NCBI RefSeq assembly: GCF_900096945.1
Contig: NZ_FMKA01000018.1
Location: 17,131 to 81,130, forward strand
Direction of reading: 5' to 3'
Source: Anaerobium acetethylicum
GTDB taxonomy: Bacteria > Bacillota > Clostridia > Lachnospirales > Lachnospiraceae
DNA length: 64,000 nucleotides
The notes beneath the pieces were generated by a model that saw only the letters and a list, made by a program, of their open reading frames with translations, made no database searches and was not told where the DNA came from. A program made the translations under genes and the position numbers. The first letter of the stretch is position 1. The number at the start of each line of letters is the position of its first letter. Below, piece by piece: positions 50,856 to 60,528 of the stretch.

Positions 50856-52132
50856 TATTTTTGGCAATTACCTTTGTCATACTCTTAGCAATAGGTATGC
50901 CCGTTGCTTTTGCAGTAGGCATCTCCAGTATTGTGTTTTTCTTAACGAATGATGTACCGATACAGATTGCAGTTCAGAAGATGGTTAGCAGTACCCAATC
51001 GTTTTCGTTACTAGCAGTACCGTTTTTTGTATTAGCAGGAAATCTGATGAATGAAACGGGCATAACAAAAAGATTGATTAAATTTGCAAGTGTGTTAACG
51101 GGTCATATGCGTGGCGGTTTGGCCCAAGTATCGGTCGTGCTTAGTTGTTTGATGGGCGGTATTTCAGGATCGGCGACAGCAGATGCAGCGATGGAAAGCC
51201 GCATTTTTGGCCCGGATATGGAAAAGAAAGGCTTTTCAGTTGGATTTACTGCGGCAATCTTAGCAATGGGTGGTTTGATTACTGCAACTATCCCTCCAAG
51301 CATAGGACTGATTCTTTATGGTGTTACAGGTGAAGTTTCAATTGGAAGATTGTTCCTGGCAGGTATTGTTCCAGGAGCACTAATGACAGTTGCACTAATG
51401 GTTGCAGTTGGGCTTATTTCAAAAAAAAGAAATTATGCCAAAGAACATGAAACAAGACCTACGATTAAAGATGTATTCAGAGGACTTATTGAGAATATAT
51501 GGGCCTTATTATTTCCAGTTATATTGATAGTTGGTATTCGATTTGGTATTTTTACACCGTCTGAAGCAGGAGCATTTGCGGTTGTATATGCATTTGTAAT
51601 TGGAGTGTTTGTATACAAAGAATTAACAATGAAAAAATTGATCGAAGTTTTAAAACAGACTGGTATAGATTTAGCAACTATAATGTTAATTATTATTTGT
51701 TCTAATGCTTTTGGTTATGCACTGGTAACTGGTCAGCTTCCACAGTCTCTGGCAGGCGTTATCTCAAATGTTTCTTCTAATCCATACGTGGTATTAACAA
51801 TTGTTATGCTGTTTGTGTTTATAGTAGGTATGTTTATGGAAGCAACTGCTAATGTATTGATATTAACACCGATATTCTTACCGATTATAACGAATTTAGG
51901 GTTTGATCCTGTACACTTTGGCGTTATATATATGATTTTGATTACGATGGGCGGCATGACACCTCCTATTGGTGTAACCATGTATACTACGTGTTCCATT
52001 CTGGATTGCCCGATAGAAACATATACAAAAGAATCAGTGCCATTTATTGTAGCAGTTGTTGCATTATTAATAATTCTGGCTGCCTTTCCACAATTAGTGC
52101 TATTTTTGCCTAATATGGTATATGGTGGATAA
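50852..52132 (+). CDS. TRAP transporter large membrane subunit (DctM type)
   Basis: 426 residues, about twelve hydrophobic segments; SFSLLAVPFFVLAGNLMNETG (near 50), GSATADAAMESRIFGP (near 108) and MGGMTPPIGVTMYTTCSI (near 370) are DctM hallmarks. It completes the uronate TRAP transporter with the genes at 49298 and 50355. Confidence 0.9.
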   Translation: MIFLAITFVILLAIGMPVAFAVGISSIVFFLTNDVPIQIAVQKMVSSTQSFSLLAVPFFVLAGNLMNETGITKRLIKFASVLTGHMRGGLAQVSVVLSCLMGGISGSATADAAMESRIFGPDMEKKGFSVGFTAAILAMGGLITATIPPSIGLILYGVTGEVSIGRLFLAGIVPGALMTVALMVAVGLISKKRNYAKEHETRPTIKDVFRGLIENIWALLFPVILIVGIRFGIFTPSEAGAFAVVYAFVIGVFVYKELTMKKLIEVLKQTGIDLATIMLIIICSNAFGYALVTGQLPQSLAGVISNVSSNPYVVLTIVMLFVFIVGMFMEATANVLILTPIFLPIITNLGFDPVHFGVIYMILITMGGMTPPIGVTMYTTCSILDCPIETYTKESVPFIVAVVALLIILAAFPQLVLFLPNMVYGG

Positions 52133-52189
52133 TATTCAGATTTTTTATACGTAATTAATACTAGACGTTAAATTAAGAGGAGATTTTGT

Positions 52190-53200
52190 ATGAGATTATC
52201 ATTTGATGAGATTCAAAATGAAATAAAAAGAGTATTTATGGATTATGGTATGAGTGAAAAAAAGGCAGATACTTGTGCCAGAATTCATACGGAATCAACA
52301 TACGATGGGATTTATTCGCATGGAACGAACCGTGTAGCGAGATTTGTAGATTATATAAAAAAAGGCTGGGTAGACGTTGAAGCAGAACCGACAGTAGAGA
52401 AATCATTTGGAGCAATAGAAGTGATTAATGGCAACATGGGCCCTGGAATATTGAATGCATTATACGGAACTGACCGCGCCATTGAGTTGGCAGAAAAGTA
52501 TGGAATAGGCATGGTTGGACTTAAGAATACCACCCACTGGATGAGGGGAGGTACATATGGATTGCATGCGGCTAACAAAGGCTATATTGCCATCATGTGG
52601 ACAAATACAGAATCATGTATGCCACCTTGGGGTGGAAAAGAGTGTAAATTAGGCAACAATCCATTTGTTATGGCAATGCCAGGACCGGATGGTGGAGATG
52701 CAATTCAGATGGATATGGCTATATCACAGTATGCATATGGAAAATTACAGGTTACGAGGTTGGCGGGAAAAAAACTGCCTTTTCCAGGAGGATTCGATAA
52801 AGAAGGAAATGTGACGGATGATCCGGGGGCAATTGAAGAGTCAATGAGAATTATGCCGATTGGTTATTGGAAAGGTTCTAGTTTTTCTTTCATGCTCGAT
52901 ATCTTAGGGTCAGTTCTAACCGACGGTATTGGTGCAGTTGATTTGGATCAGAAAGGGATGGGAAGTTGTGGCGGTGCATCTCAGGTTATTATTATTATTG
53001 ATCCAAAGAAAACTACTTCAATGGACAATATGTCTGAAACTATTAAGAAAGCAATTGCACATATTAAGAGTTCAGAACCATCGGAACACTCAACAGGAAT
53101 TATTGCACCTGGTGAAGATTATATTCAATTCAGAAAAGACCATGATCTTAATGGAATATTTGTAGATGACAGCGTTTGGGAAGAAATCAAATCTTTATAA
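52190..53200 (+). CDS. Ldh/malate-type NAD(P)-dependent oxidoreductase, DlgD/YiaK-like
   Basis: 336 residues of the lactate/malate dehydrogenase family that includes 2,3-diketo-L-gulonate reductase. The block TTHWMRGGTYGLHAANKGYI (catalytic His near 118) and the nucleotide-binding region WTNTESCMPPWGGKECKLGNNP (near 140) are typical. In E. coli the relative YiaK stands beside YiaL and a YiaMNO TRAP transporter, the same three-part association as here. The exact keto acid reduced is inferred only. RBS AAGAGGAG. Confidence 0.8.
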   Translation: MRLSFDEIQNEIKRVFMDYGMSEKKADTCARIHTESTYDGIYSHGTNRVARFVDYIKKGWVDVEAEPTVEKSFGAIEVINGNMGPGILNALYGTDRAIELAEKYGIGMVGLKNTTHWMRGGTYGLHAANKGYIAIMWTNTESCMPPWGGKECKLGNNPFVMAMPGPDGGDAIQMDMAISQYAYGKLQVTRLAGKKLPFPGGFDKEGNVTDDPGAIEESMRIMPIGYWKGSSFSFMLDILGSVLTDGIGAVDLDQKGMGSCGGASQVIIIIDPKKTTSMDNMSETIKKAIAHIKSSEPSEHSTGIIAPGEDYIQFRKDHDLNGIFVDDSVWEEIKSL

Positions 53201-53220
53201 CATTTTGAAAGGGGTACGAT

Positions 53221-53679
53221 ATGATATTTGATCAAATTAAAAATTATGCAAGGTATACAAAAACTGATGAAAACATAAAGGCTGCACTTGAGTTTATAGA
53301 TTTGCATAAAGATAATAAAGAAATATTGGATGGCAAATACGAAATTATACCCGATCAGGTTACTGCTTATGTGGTGTCGAAAGACACCATATTGGCAGAA
53401 GACGCAGAAATGGAGATTCATAAAAAATTTATGGATATCCATTACATGCTAAAAGGACAGGAAAGCTGTGGGTTAACAGAACTTTCGATGGATGTACAGG
53501 AGGCAGCATACGATGATGCCGGGGATATTTCTCTCTTTTCTGCGGAGGATACCAATGTGGTTGTAGTAAGTGAAGGTGAATTTTATGCTGTCTGGCCATA
53601 TGAACCACACAGACCTCTATGTAATGTGCAGGGAACTTCAAGGAAAATCAGAAAAATTATTTGTAAAGTAAAGGTATAA
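53221..53679 (+). CDS. YhcH/YjgK/YiaL family protein
   Basis: 152 residues, a small cupin-type protein. Family blocks are EDAEMEIHKKFMDIHYMLKGQE (near 60-82), with metal-ligand His residues, and EFYAVWPYEPHRPLCN (near 120-135). Members (YiaL, YhcH/NanQ) act on sugar-acid or sialic-acid metabolites, NanQ as an anomerase. It follows the DlgD-like gene at 20 bp, as in yiaKL. The 203 bp after it, before the GntR gene, show no clear signals. Confidence 0.8.
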   Translation: MIFDQIKNYARYTKTDENIKAALEFIDLHKDNKEILDGKYEIIPDQVTAYVVSKDTILAEDAEMEIHKKFMDIHYMLKGQESCGLTELSMDVQEAAYDDAGDISLFSAEDTNVVVVSEGEFYAVWPYEPHRPLCNVQGTSRKIRKIICKVKV

Positions 53680-53882
53680 ATGAAAAATCGATAGAAGACA
53701 TATTTTCATTTAATAATACAGAAATGGTTATCAAAATTAAGATAGTAACATTCTTGAAAAAATAGCGGATTAGTATTGAAATATAAAAATGGTGACGTCT
53801 GGTTTCTCGATAAAAGATGTAGTAAAATGGATTGAATAGAGGTTTTGAAAATAGATTAAACACAGATTAAGGATGAGCGAAT

Positions 53883-54590
53883 ATGCAGATAACTGACCGT
53901 AATTTAAATGAAACAGCAAGAGAATATGCTTTGAGGATGTTGAGAACAAATATTATTTCCTTGGAATTAAAACCTGGAAGTTCTGTAAGTGTGTATGAAT
54001 TGTCAGATGAATTGGGAATTAGTAGAACACCTGTAAGAGAAGCTTTGCTGGAACTTAGCAGAGCCAAAATCATAGAGGTATTTCCACAAAAAGGAAGTGT
54101 AATTGCATATATTGATTCTGATATGGTTGAGGAAGCGAGATTTTTAAGAGCTGTATTGGAAGAAGCTATCGTAGAATTGGCGTGTGATGTAGCAACAGAA
54201 GAAGATATTTCGGAATTAGAGATGAATATCAATATGCAGGAAGTTTGTCTGAATAATCCATTGCAGGGGAAGTTGTTGCAGCTAGATGACGAATTTCATC
54301 AGAAACTGTATCGGATGTGTAAGAAAGAGGATATATTTACAATCAAAGATATGATGTCAATTCATTATGACCGTGTACGTAATATAAGTTTGGTTGCAGT
54401 TAAAGATTTAAAAGTAGTGAATGATCATAAAGAGATATTAAAAGCGATTAAAAATAGAGATAAAGAGGCTGCAAAAGCAGCAATGAAAAAGCATCTAGGG
54501 CGTTATTCTATAGATGATGAGAGACAGATGAGAGAGAAATATCCAGAGTATTTCAAAGACGGTAATAGATGGTTTGTTGATATCAAATAA
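53883..54590 (+). CDS. GntR-family regulator (FCD type)
   Basis: 235 residues: N-terminal winged helix (VYELSDELGISRTPVREALLEL, near 36-57, with the classic recognition helix) and an all-helical FCD ligand domain (LDDEFHQKLYRMC near 125 with metal/ligand Asp and His). FCD regulators such as UxuR/ExuR respond to uronates. It lies inside the operon it probably controls; the palindrome at 49245 has the AT-flanked dyad form expected of its sites. Start ATG 53883 has only a modest GGATGAG. Confidence 0.85.
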   Translation: MQITDRNLNETAREYALRMLRTNIISLELKPGSSVSVYELSDELGISRTPVREALLELSRAKIIEVFPQKGSVIAYIDSDMVEEARFLRAVLEEAIVELACDVATEEDISELEMNINMQEVCLNNPLQGKLLQLDDEFHQKLYRMCKKEDIFTIKDMMSIHYDRVRNISLVAVKDLKVVNDHKEILKAIKNRDKEAAKAAMKKHLGRYSIDDERQMREKYPEYFKDGNRWFVDIK

Positions 54591-54673
54591 CAGACGAACA
54601 ATCATATAAGGAGAAGGTTTGGTAATTGTAGATTTTGGATAGCCCCCTTATAAGCAAGAAAGGACAGATATAA

Positions 54674-55696
54674 ATGAAAGTATTACGTGTAACAACGCCT
54701 GGAGTAATAGAAGTTCAAGATGATGAAAAACCAGTTATCGAATTGAATGATGATGTTATTATAAAAGTAAAAACAGCAGGAATCTGTGGCTCAGATATCA
54801 GTATCTATAAAGGGACTTCTCCAGTAGCAACTTATCCCAGAGTTATAGGACATGAGTTCGCAGGGGAGGTAGTAGAAGTAGGGGCAGGTGTTGAGCATCT
54901 AAAACCAGGTGACCATGTTGTGGTTAACCCTGTGTGCAACTGTGGAATTTGTCGGATATGCGAAAAAGGACGTGGCAATGTATGTGCTAATCTTGAGGTT
55001 ATGGGCGTTCATAGAGATGGTGGGTTTAGAGAATATGTAAAAATATCTTCAAAGAATGTATTTGCAATCAATAAAAATATTCCTTGGAATAAGGCTGCGA
55101 TTGTCGAGCCATATACGGTAGCAGCGCAAGTTACATCTCGTGGAGGAATAGAAAAGGGTGATACGGTATTGATTTGCGGCAGTGGCCAAATTGCGTTGAC
55201 GATTCTTCAAGTCTGCAATATCCTTGGCGCGAAGTGTATCATGACAGACCTGGTTCCTGACCGCTTGTCAAGGGCCGTCGAATTTGGTGCATATAAGACT
55301 ATAAATTCAGGGATAGAAGATGTGGTATCACGTGTGAAGGAATTAACTGACGGAATTGGAGCGGATGTATCAATTGACGCGGCTTGTGTTGGAAAGACGT
55401 TAGAACAGGCGGCACTTGCGACTAGACCGGGTGGCGTGGTTGTTACGATGGGATTTCATGATACAGTAGCTCCAATAACTGAATTCATTATAACCAGTCG
55501 TGAATTAGATATCCGTGGCTCACGTTTAAACAATAATAAATTCCCACAGGTAATCAAATGGTTCGAAAGTGGAGAATTAGATCCAACCAAAATTATTACA
55601 GATGAATTTTATTTTACAAAAATAGAAGATGCATTTGAAAAGTTAAAAACTGATCCGGAAAATACTATGAAAGTAGTGTTGATGTTTGATGAATAA
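54674..55696 (+). CDS. Zinc-dependent alcohol dehydrogenase, probable L-gulonate/aldonate 5-dehydrogenase
   Basis: 340 residues, MDR family. Catalytic zinc residues in AGICGSDISIY (Cys near 37) and GHEFAGEVVEVG (His/Glu near 62), four structural-zinc cysteines in CNCGICRICEKGRGNVC (near 90-105), and a Rossmann loop ICGSGQIALT (near 168). Between a uronate transporter and UxuB/UxuA, oxidation of L-gulonate (or L-galactonate) to fructuronate (or tagaturonate) would fit. RBS GAAAGGAC. Confidence 0.8.
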   Translation: MKVLRVTTPGVIEVQDDEKPVIELNDDVIIKVKTAGICGSDISIYKGTSPVATYPRVIGHEFAGEVVEVGAGVEHLKPGDHVVVNPVCNCGICRICEKGRGNVCANLEVMGVHRDGGFREYVKISSKNVFAINKNIPWNKAAIVEPYTVAAQVTSRGGIEKGDTVLICGSGQIALTILQVCNILGAKCIMTDLVPDRLSRAVEFGAYKTINSGIEDVVSRVKELTDGIGADVSIDAACVGKTLEQAALATRPGGVVVTMGFHDTVAPITEFIITSRELDIRGSRLNNNKFPQVIKWFESGELDPTKIITDEFYFTKIEDAFEKLKTDPENTMKVVLMFDE

Positions 55697-55819
55697 TGTG
55701 AAAATTATGAGTATATTGTCACGATTGATAATTTTTTAGATAGTACCTGAATGTTAAAAATATTCAAATTGCATGGTTTTGACATATCAATCCTAATTAT
55801 ATGAAAGGAAGATAAATAA

Positions 55820-56890
55820 ATGGATATGACATTAAGATGGTTTGGAACAGGATTTGATTCCATAACCCTTGAACAGATCAGACAGATTCCCGGAGTTACG
55901 GGAGTCGTCACAACTTTGTATGACAAGGCACCAGGCGAGATCTGGGAAGTCGAACGAATCAGGGCAATCAAAGAAGAGATTGAAAATGCCGGATTGAAGC
56001 TGAAAGGCATAGAAAGCGTCAACATACATGACTCGATCAAGGTGGGAACACCTGAAAGGGAGCAGTATATCGACAATTACATTACGACCTTAGAGAGATT
56101 GGGCGAAGAGGGAATCGACCTGGTATGCTACAACTTCATGCCTGTATTTGACTGGACCCGTTCTGATCTGGCGAAAGTAAGACCTGATGGTTCCACTGTA
56201 TTATCCTATGACCAGGAGCTGATCAATCAGATCGATCCTGAAAACATGATGGATGTCATGGACGAAAAGGCGAACGGCTTCCTGCTTCCAGGATGGGAAC
56301 CGGAAAGAATGGCAAAAATCAAGGAATTATTTGAAATGTACAAGGATGTGGATGAGGAAAAATTATTTGCAAACCTGAAGTATTTCCTTGAACGGATTAT
56401 GCCGACCTGTGAAAAATACGGGATAAAGATGGCGATACATCCAGATGATCCTGCATGGTCAGTGTTCGGATTAAGCAGAATCATGACCACAAAAGAAAAG
56501 CTGCTCCGCCTTGTGAACCTGGTTGACAGTCCATGCAACGGCGTTACCCTTTGCACAGGTTCGTTGGGTTCTAATCCGGCCAATGATATTCCGGATATTA
56601 TAAGATCCCTCAAAGGAAAGGTTTTCTTTGGACACATCAGAAACGTCATCCATCTTGGACCAGGCAAATTTGATGAAGCAGCACACCTTTCATCTGACGG
56701 ATCCCTGGATATGTTTGAAATCATGAAGGCTCTTTATGATATCGGATTTGACGGCGTTGTACGTCCGGATCATGGCCGCGCAATTTGGGGTGAAGTATCC
56801 CTGCCGGGTTATGGACTGTATGACAGGGCACTGGGTGCAGCTTACCTGAACGGATTATGGGAAAGTATCCTTAAAATGTCGAAAAAATAA
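55820..56890 (+). CDS. uxuA: Mannonate dehydratase
   Basis: 356 residues, UxuA family; dehydrates D-mannonate to 2-keto-3-deoxygluconate. The start MDMTLRWFGTGFDSITLEQIRQIPGV, CYNFMPVFDWTRSDL (near 105), MAIHPDDPAW (near 205), CTGSLGSNPANDIP (near 250), GHIRNV and RPDHGR blocks carry the Mn-ligand His, Cys and Asp residues. RBS GAAAGGAAG. Its base composition is visibly higher in GC than the genes just upstream. Confidence 0.95.
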   Translation: MDMTLRWFGTGFDSITLEQIRQIPGVTGVVTTLYDKAPGEIWEVERIRAIKEEIENAGLKLKGIESVNIHDSIKVGTPEREQYIDNYITTLERLGEEGIDLVCYNFMPVFDWTRSDLAKVRPDGSTVLSYDQELINQIDPENMMDVMDEKANGFLLPGWEPERMAKIKELFEMYKDVDEEKLFANLKYFLERIMPTCEKYGIKMAIHPDDPAWSVFGLSRIMTTKEKLLRLVNLVDSPCNGVTLCTGSLGSNPANDIPDIIRSLKGKVFFGHIRNVIHLGPGKFDEAAHLSSDGSLDMFEIMKALYDIGFDGVVRPDHGRAIWGEVSLPGYGLYDRALGAAYLNGLWESILKMSKK

Positions 56891-56925
56891 CCCGCAGCTA
56901 TTTTTATCATGTTAGGAGAATTATC

Positions 56926-58533
56926 GTGAAATTAAATGACAGTGAATTGAAAGATAAGGCCTTATGGGAAAATGCCGGCTTCCGGCTTCCGGGGTTTGAC
57001 AGAGAAGAAGTAAGAAAAAACACGAAAACACGTCCTGTATGGATACATTTTGGCGTCGGCAATATTTTCAGAGCATTTCCAGCAGCGGTGCAGCAACAGC
57101 TGCTGGAAGAGGGAAAAGCGGATACGGGTATCATAGCAGCAGAAGGCTATGATTATGAAATCATCGAAAAGATGAACAAACCCCATGATGACCTGAGCCT
57201 CCTTGTTACGTTGAAAGCGGACGGCACCATCGAAAAGACTGTAGTCGGAAGCATCGTGGAGTCCCTGACTGTTGATAGCAAAAATGAAGAAGATTTTGCA
57301 AGGCTGAAGGAAATCTTCAGGAGCCAATCCCTTCAGATGGTAAGCTTCACGATTACCGAAAAAGGCTACAGCCTTGTGAATGCAAAAGGAGAACTGCTTC
57401 CGGATGTGGCTGCTGATTTTGAGGCAGGTCCAATAGCTCCTTTAAGCTATATCGGAAAGCTGGCATCTCTTTGCTACGAAAGATATAAGAATGGAGCACT
57501 GCCTGTTGCCCTTGTCAGCATGGACAACTGCTCCCACAATGGAACAAAGCTGTTTATGGCAGTGAACGAGTTTGCAAAACAGTGGGAACAGAAAAAGCTG
57601 GTTGATGCTGGGTTTGAAGCCTACATCAATTCGGATAAAGTCGCATTCCCGTGGAGCATGATTGACAAGATCACGCCAAGACCGGATGAAAGCGTGAAGA
57701 AAATGCTGAGTGATGCCGGTTTTGAAGATACAGAACCTGTCATAACAGCTAAAAATACCTACGTTGCTCCTTTCGTCAATGCGGAACAACCCCAGTACCT
57801 TGTTATTGAAGATGCTTTTCCAAATGGAAGGCCTCAACTTGATGCGGCGGGCGTAATTTTTACTGACCGTGAAACCGTAGATAAAGTGGAAAAAATGAAG
57901 GTGTGCACCTGTCTGAACCCACTGCATACAGCCCTGGCCATATTCGGGTGCCTGCTTTCCTATACAGCAATCTATAAGGAAATGAACGATCCCCAGCTTA
58001 GAAGCCTGGTAGAAAAAATCGGCTATCAGGAAGGGCTTCCAGTGGTAGTGAATCCGGGAATCATCAAGCCGGAGGATTTTATCGATGAGGTACTGAACGT
58101 AAGAGTGCCGAATCCGTTTATGCCGGATACGCCTCAGAGAATTGCGACTGATACATCCCAGAAGCTTTCAATCAGATTTGGCGAAACCATAAAAGCCTAT
58201 ATCAACAGTCCGGATCTGAGCATAAGTGATCTGAAACTGATCCCGCTGGTGCTTGCCGGCTGGTGCCGTTACCTGATGGGCATAGCAGATGATGGCGAGG
58301 TCTTTGAACTCAGTTCAGATCCTATGCTGGAGACGGTCTGCCCTTATGTAAAAGATATCAGGTTAGGACAGGAGGGCCCGTTTGGCGAAATGCTGAAGCC
58401 TATTCTTTCTAACAAGGATATTTTTGGAGTGGATCTTTACGAAGCGGGACTCGGTGAACTGGTTGAAAACTATTTTGCCGAGATGGTAAAAGGAAAAGGT
58501 GCCGTCAGGGCAGCTTTGGTCAAGTATGTTTAG
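56926..58533 (+). CDS. uxuB: Fructuronate reductase (mannitol dehydrogenase family)
   Basis: 535 residues, long-chain polyol dehydrogenase family; reduces D-fructuronate to D-mannonate with NADH. WIHFGVGNIFRAFPAAVQQQ (near 35) is the N-terminal nucleotide-binding loop and FPWSMIDKITPRPDE plus KVCTCLNPLHTALAIFGCLL (near 325-345) are catalytic-domain blocks with the active-site Lys/Asn/His region. GTG start at 56926 with TTAGGAGAA, 35 bp after uxuA, so the two act in sequence toward 2-keto-3-deoxygluconate. No kinase or aldolase for that product is in the window. Confidence 0.9.
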   Translation: MKLNDSELKDKALWENAGFRLPGFDREEVRKNTKTRPVWIHFGVGNIFRAFPAAVQQQLLEEGKADTGIIAAEGYDYEIIEKMNKPHDDLSLLVTLKADGTIEKTVVGSIVESLTVDSKNEEDFARLKEIFRSQSLQMVSFTITEKGYSLVNAKGELLPDVAADFEAGPIAPLSYIGKLASLCYERYKNGALPVALVSMDNCSHNGTKLFMAVNEFAKQWEQKKLVDAGFEAYINSDKVAFPWSMIDKITPRPDESVKKMLSDAGFEDTEPVITAKNTYVAPFVNAEQPQYLVIEDAFPNGRPQLDAAGVIFTDRETVDKVEKMKVCTCLNPLHTALAIFGCLLSYTAIYKEMNDPQLRSLVEKIGYQEGLPVVVNPGIIKPEDFIDEVLNVRVPNPFMPDTPQRIATDTSQKLSIRFGETIKAYINSPDLSISDLKLIPLVLAGWCRYLMGIADDGEVFELSSDPMLETVCPYVKDIRLGQEGPFGEMLKPILSNKDIFGVDLYEAGLGELVENYFAEMVKGKGAVRAALVKYV

Positions 58534-58610
58534 GTAACTGTTTATAACCCTTGTTTAGTTTGTAAAAATGGTATTCGAAGCTGCCAACTCAGCTTTTGAG
58601 TATATATATG

Positions 58611-58656
58611 AAAGCTGCAGTCTACTGATCTCTCCTTGTAGACTGCAGCTTTTTTG
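58611..58656 (+). terminator. Terminator after uxuB
   Basis: AAAGCTGCAGTCTAC (58611-58625) pairs with GTAGACTGCAGCTTT (58638-58652), followed by a T-run. Strong intrinsic terminator. Confidence 0.9.
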
Positions 58657-58750
58657 TCTCATCCCCTTCATTTGTCAGTCGTCTCGCTTGAGTGCGTCTC
58701 CCTAGGAAACCTTTTTATCAAATAAGACGTAATTGATTGTTGTATAAAAA

Positions 58751-58791
58751 TATGTCAACCGGTTGACATATGGATAATATCATGATACTAT
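58751..58791 (+). promoter_or_regulatory. LacI-type operator and promoter of the sucrose phosphorylase gene
   Basis: TATGTCAACCGGTTGACATA (58751-58770) is a perfect palindrome with the central CCGG usual for LacI-family sites. Its right half contains the -35 TTGACA (58763-58768); TACTAT (58786-58791) at 17 bp is the likely -10. The LacI-family gene at 60529 is the obvious ligand. The remaining 5' leader up to 58941 has no further structure. Confidence 0.8.
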
Positions 58792-58941
58792 CAGCGTATA
58801 GGAAGACACAACACAGGGGCTAGCACAAACGGGAAAAAAATTAAAAAGGGAAAGGATATGCCGGTATTCCAGAGCGATAGAGACAGGAATCGCCGAAGTG
58901 GATACATGGAAACATACTTCGAATTGCCGGCAGGTGAAAAA

Positions 58942-60393
58942 ATGAAAAAGATTGAAAACAAGGTTATGCTGATTACCTATTCGGATTCCATGGGGAACAA
59001 CCTGAAAGACCTGGACAATGTTCTGAATAAGCATTTTTCAAAGGCAATAGGAGGTGTCCACCTCCTTCCGTTTTTTCCATCCTCAGGCGACAGGGGATTT
59101 GCGCCGGTGGACTACCACAAGGTGGATGAGGCCTTCGGGGACTGGACCGATGTGGAAAAGCTGGCTGAGAACTATTACCTCATGTTCGACTACATGATTA
59201 ACCATATTTCAGCCCAGAGTGAATATTATCAGGATTTTCTGAAAAACAAAGACAATTCGAAATACAGGGATCTGTTCATCCGCTACAAGGATTTCTGGGA
59301 AAACGGGGAGCCGACAGAGGCTGAAGTGGATGCCATCTATAAGAGAAAGCCTCGCGCCCCATATGTGGACGCCCATTTTGCGGACGGAACCACTGAAAAG
59401 GTGTGGTGCACTTTTGACGAGGAACAGATCGACATCAACTGCAAGAGCGAGACTGCCAAGGAGTTCATCAGGGACAATCTGACCTGGCTCTGCAGCCACG
59501 GAGCAGCCCTGATCAGGCTGGATGCCTTTGCTTATGCGACAAAAAAAGCCGGCACAAGCTGTTTCTTTATCGAGCCTGACGTATGGGAATTCCTTCAGGA
59601 GTGCACAGATATTATTGATGAATACGGGGTGGAGCTCCTGCCGGAAATCCACGAGCACTACACGATCCAGAACAAGATTGCAGAGAAGGACTATTATGTA
59701 TATGATTTCGCACTCCCAATGCTCCTGATCAATGCCCTGTATTACGGACAGACCGCATATCTCAAAAACTGGCTGGAAATATGTCCGAGAAAGCAGTTCA
59801 CAACCCTGGATACCCACGACGGAATCGGCGTGGTGGATGTAAAGGATCTGCTGCCGGATGCGGAGATCGAACGCACCAAAGAGGACATTTTCAAATACGG
59901 AGCCAACGTGAAAAAAATCTACAACACGGCGGCATACAACAATCTGGACATCTACCAGGTGAACTGCTCCTATTATTCAGCCCTTGGGGACGATGACGAT
60001 GCCTACCTGATGGCGAGGGCGGTACAGTTTTTTGCACCTGGCATCCCGCAGGTATATTATGTAGGACTCCTGGCTGGAAGGAACGACCTGGAGCTCCTGG
60101 AGGAGACGAAGGTCGGCAGGAATATCAACAGGCATTACTACAAGCTGAATGAGATAGACGAAGAGGTGAAAAGGCCGGTGGTACAGAAGCTGCTCAGGCT
60201 GATGGAATTCAGGAATACCCATCCTGCATTCGACGGCGAATTCGAGATGGTGACCGCAGGGGAATCGGAACTTGTAATTGTAAGGAAGAACGGGAGCCAT
60301 ACGGCGAAGCTGACAGCGGATTTCATGACTAAAAAAATGACGATCTCCTATACGGATATGGAAGACGGAGAAAATAAGATATTGGAGCTGTAG
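58942..60393 (+). CDS. gtfA: Sucrose phosphorylase (GH13)
   Basis: 483 residues, GH13 subfamily 18; splits sucrose with phosphate into glucose 1-phosphate and fructose. The N-terminus [12 protein letters not shown] and [20 protein letters not shown] match the family; the nucleophile Asp is in [19 protein letters not shown] (near 189), the acid/base Glu in [10 protein letters not shown] (near 232) and the third Asp in [12 protein letters not shown] (near 290). Homologues begin at the Met I chose (AGGTG upstream); the frame is open a further 28 codons to ATG 58858 (GGGAAAGG upstream), which may also be used. Related glucosyl-glycerate phosphorylases share these motifs, so the acceptor is not fully certain. 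Confidence 0.85.
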   Translation: MKKIENKVMLITYSDSMGNNLKDLDNVLNKHFSKAIGGVHLLPFFPSSGDRGFAPVDYHKVDEAFGDWTDVEKLAENYYLMFDYMINHISAQSEYYQDFLKNKDNSKYRDLFIRYKDFWENGEPTEAEVDAIYKRKPRAPYVDAHFADGTTEKVWCTFDEEQIDINCKSETAKEFIRDNLTWLCSHGAALIRLDAFAYATKKAGTSCFFIEPDVWEFLQECTDIIDEYGVELLPEIHEHYTIQNKIAEKDYYVYDFALPMLLINALYYGQTAYLKNWLEICPRKQFTTLDTHDGIGVVDVKDLLPDAEIERTKEDIFKYGANVKKIYNTAAYNNLDIYQVNCSYYSALGDDDDAYLMARAVQFFAPGIPQVYYVGLLAGRNDLELLEETKVGRNINRHYYKLNEIDEEVKRPVVQKLLRLMEFRNTHPAFDGEFEMVTAGESELVIVRKNGSHTAKLTADFMTKKMTISYTDMEDGENKILEL

Positions 60394-60474
60394 ACGGAAC
60401 CGTGGTATAATGAGCCTTATTGGAAACAATGAAGGACATTGCCTTTGATAACGGTCCTTATGAAACAGAATGGC

Positions 60475-60508
60475 GGCTGCCTGGATCAGGAATTCAGGCA
60501 GCCTTTTT
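60475..60508 (+). terminator. Terminator between sucrose phosphorylase and its regulator
   Basis: GGCTGCCTG (60475-60483) pairs with CAGGCAGCC (60495-60503), followed by T5. It would limit read-through into the LacI gene, which has the GGAGGAATGCGATT ribosome binding site 20 bp further on. Confidence 0.8.
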
Positions 60509-60528
60509 AGCAACGGAGGAATGCGATT

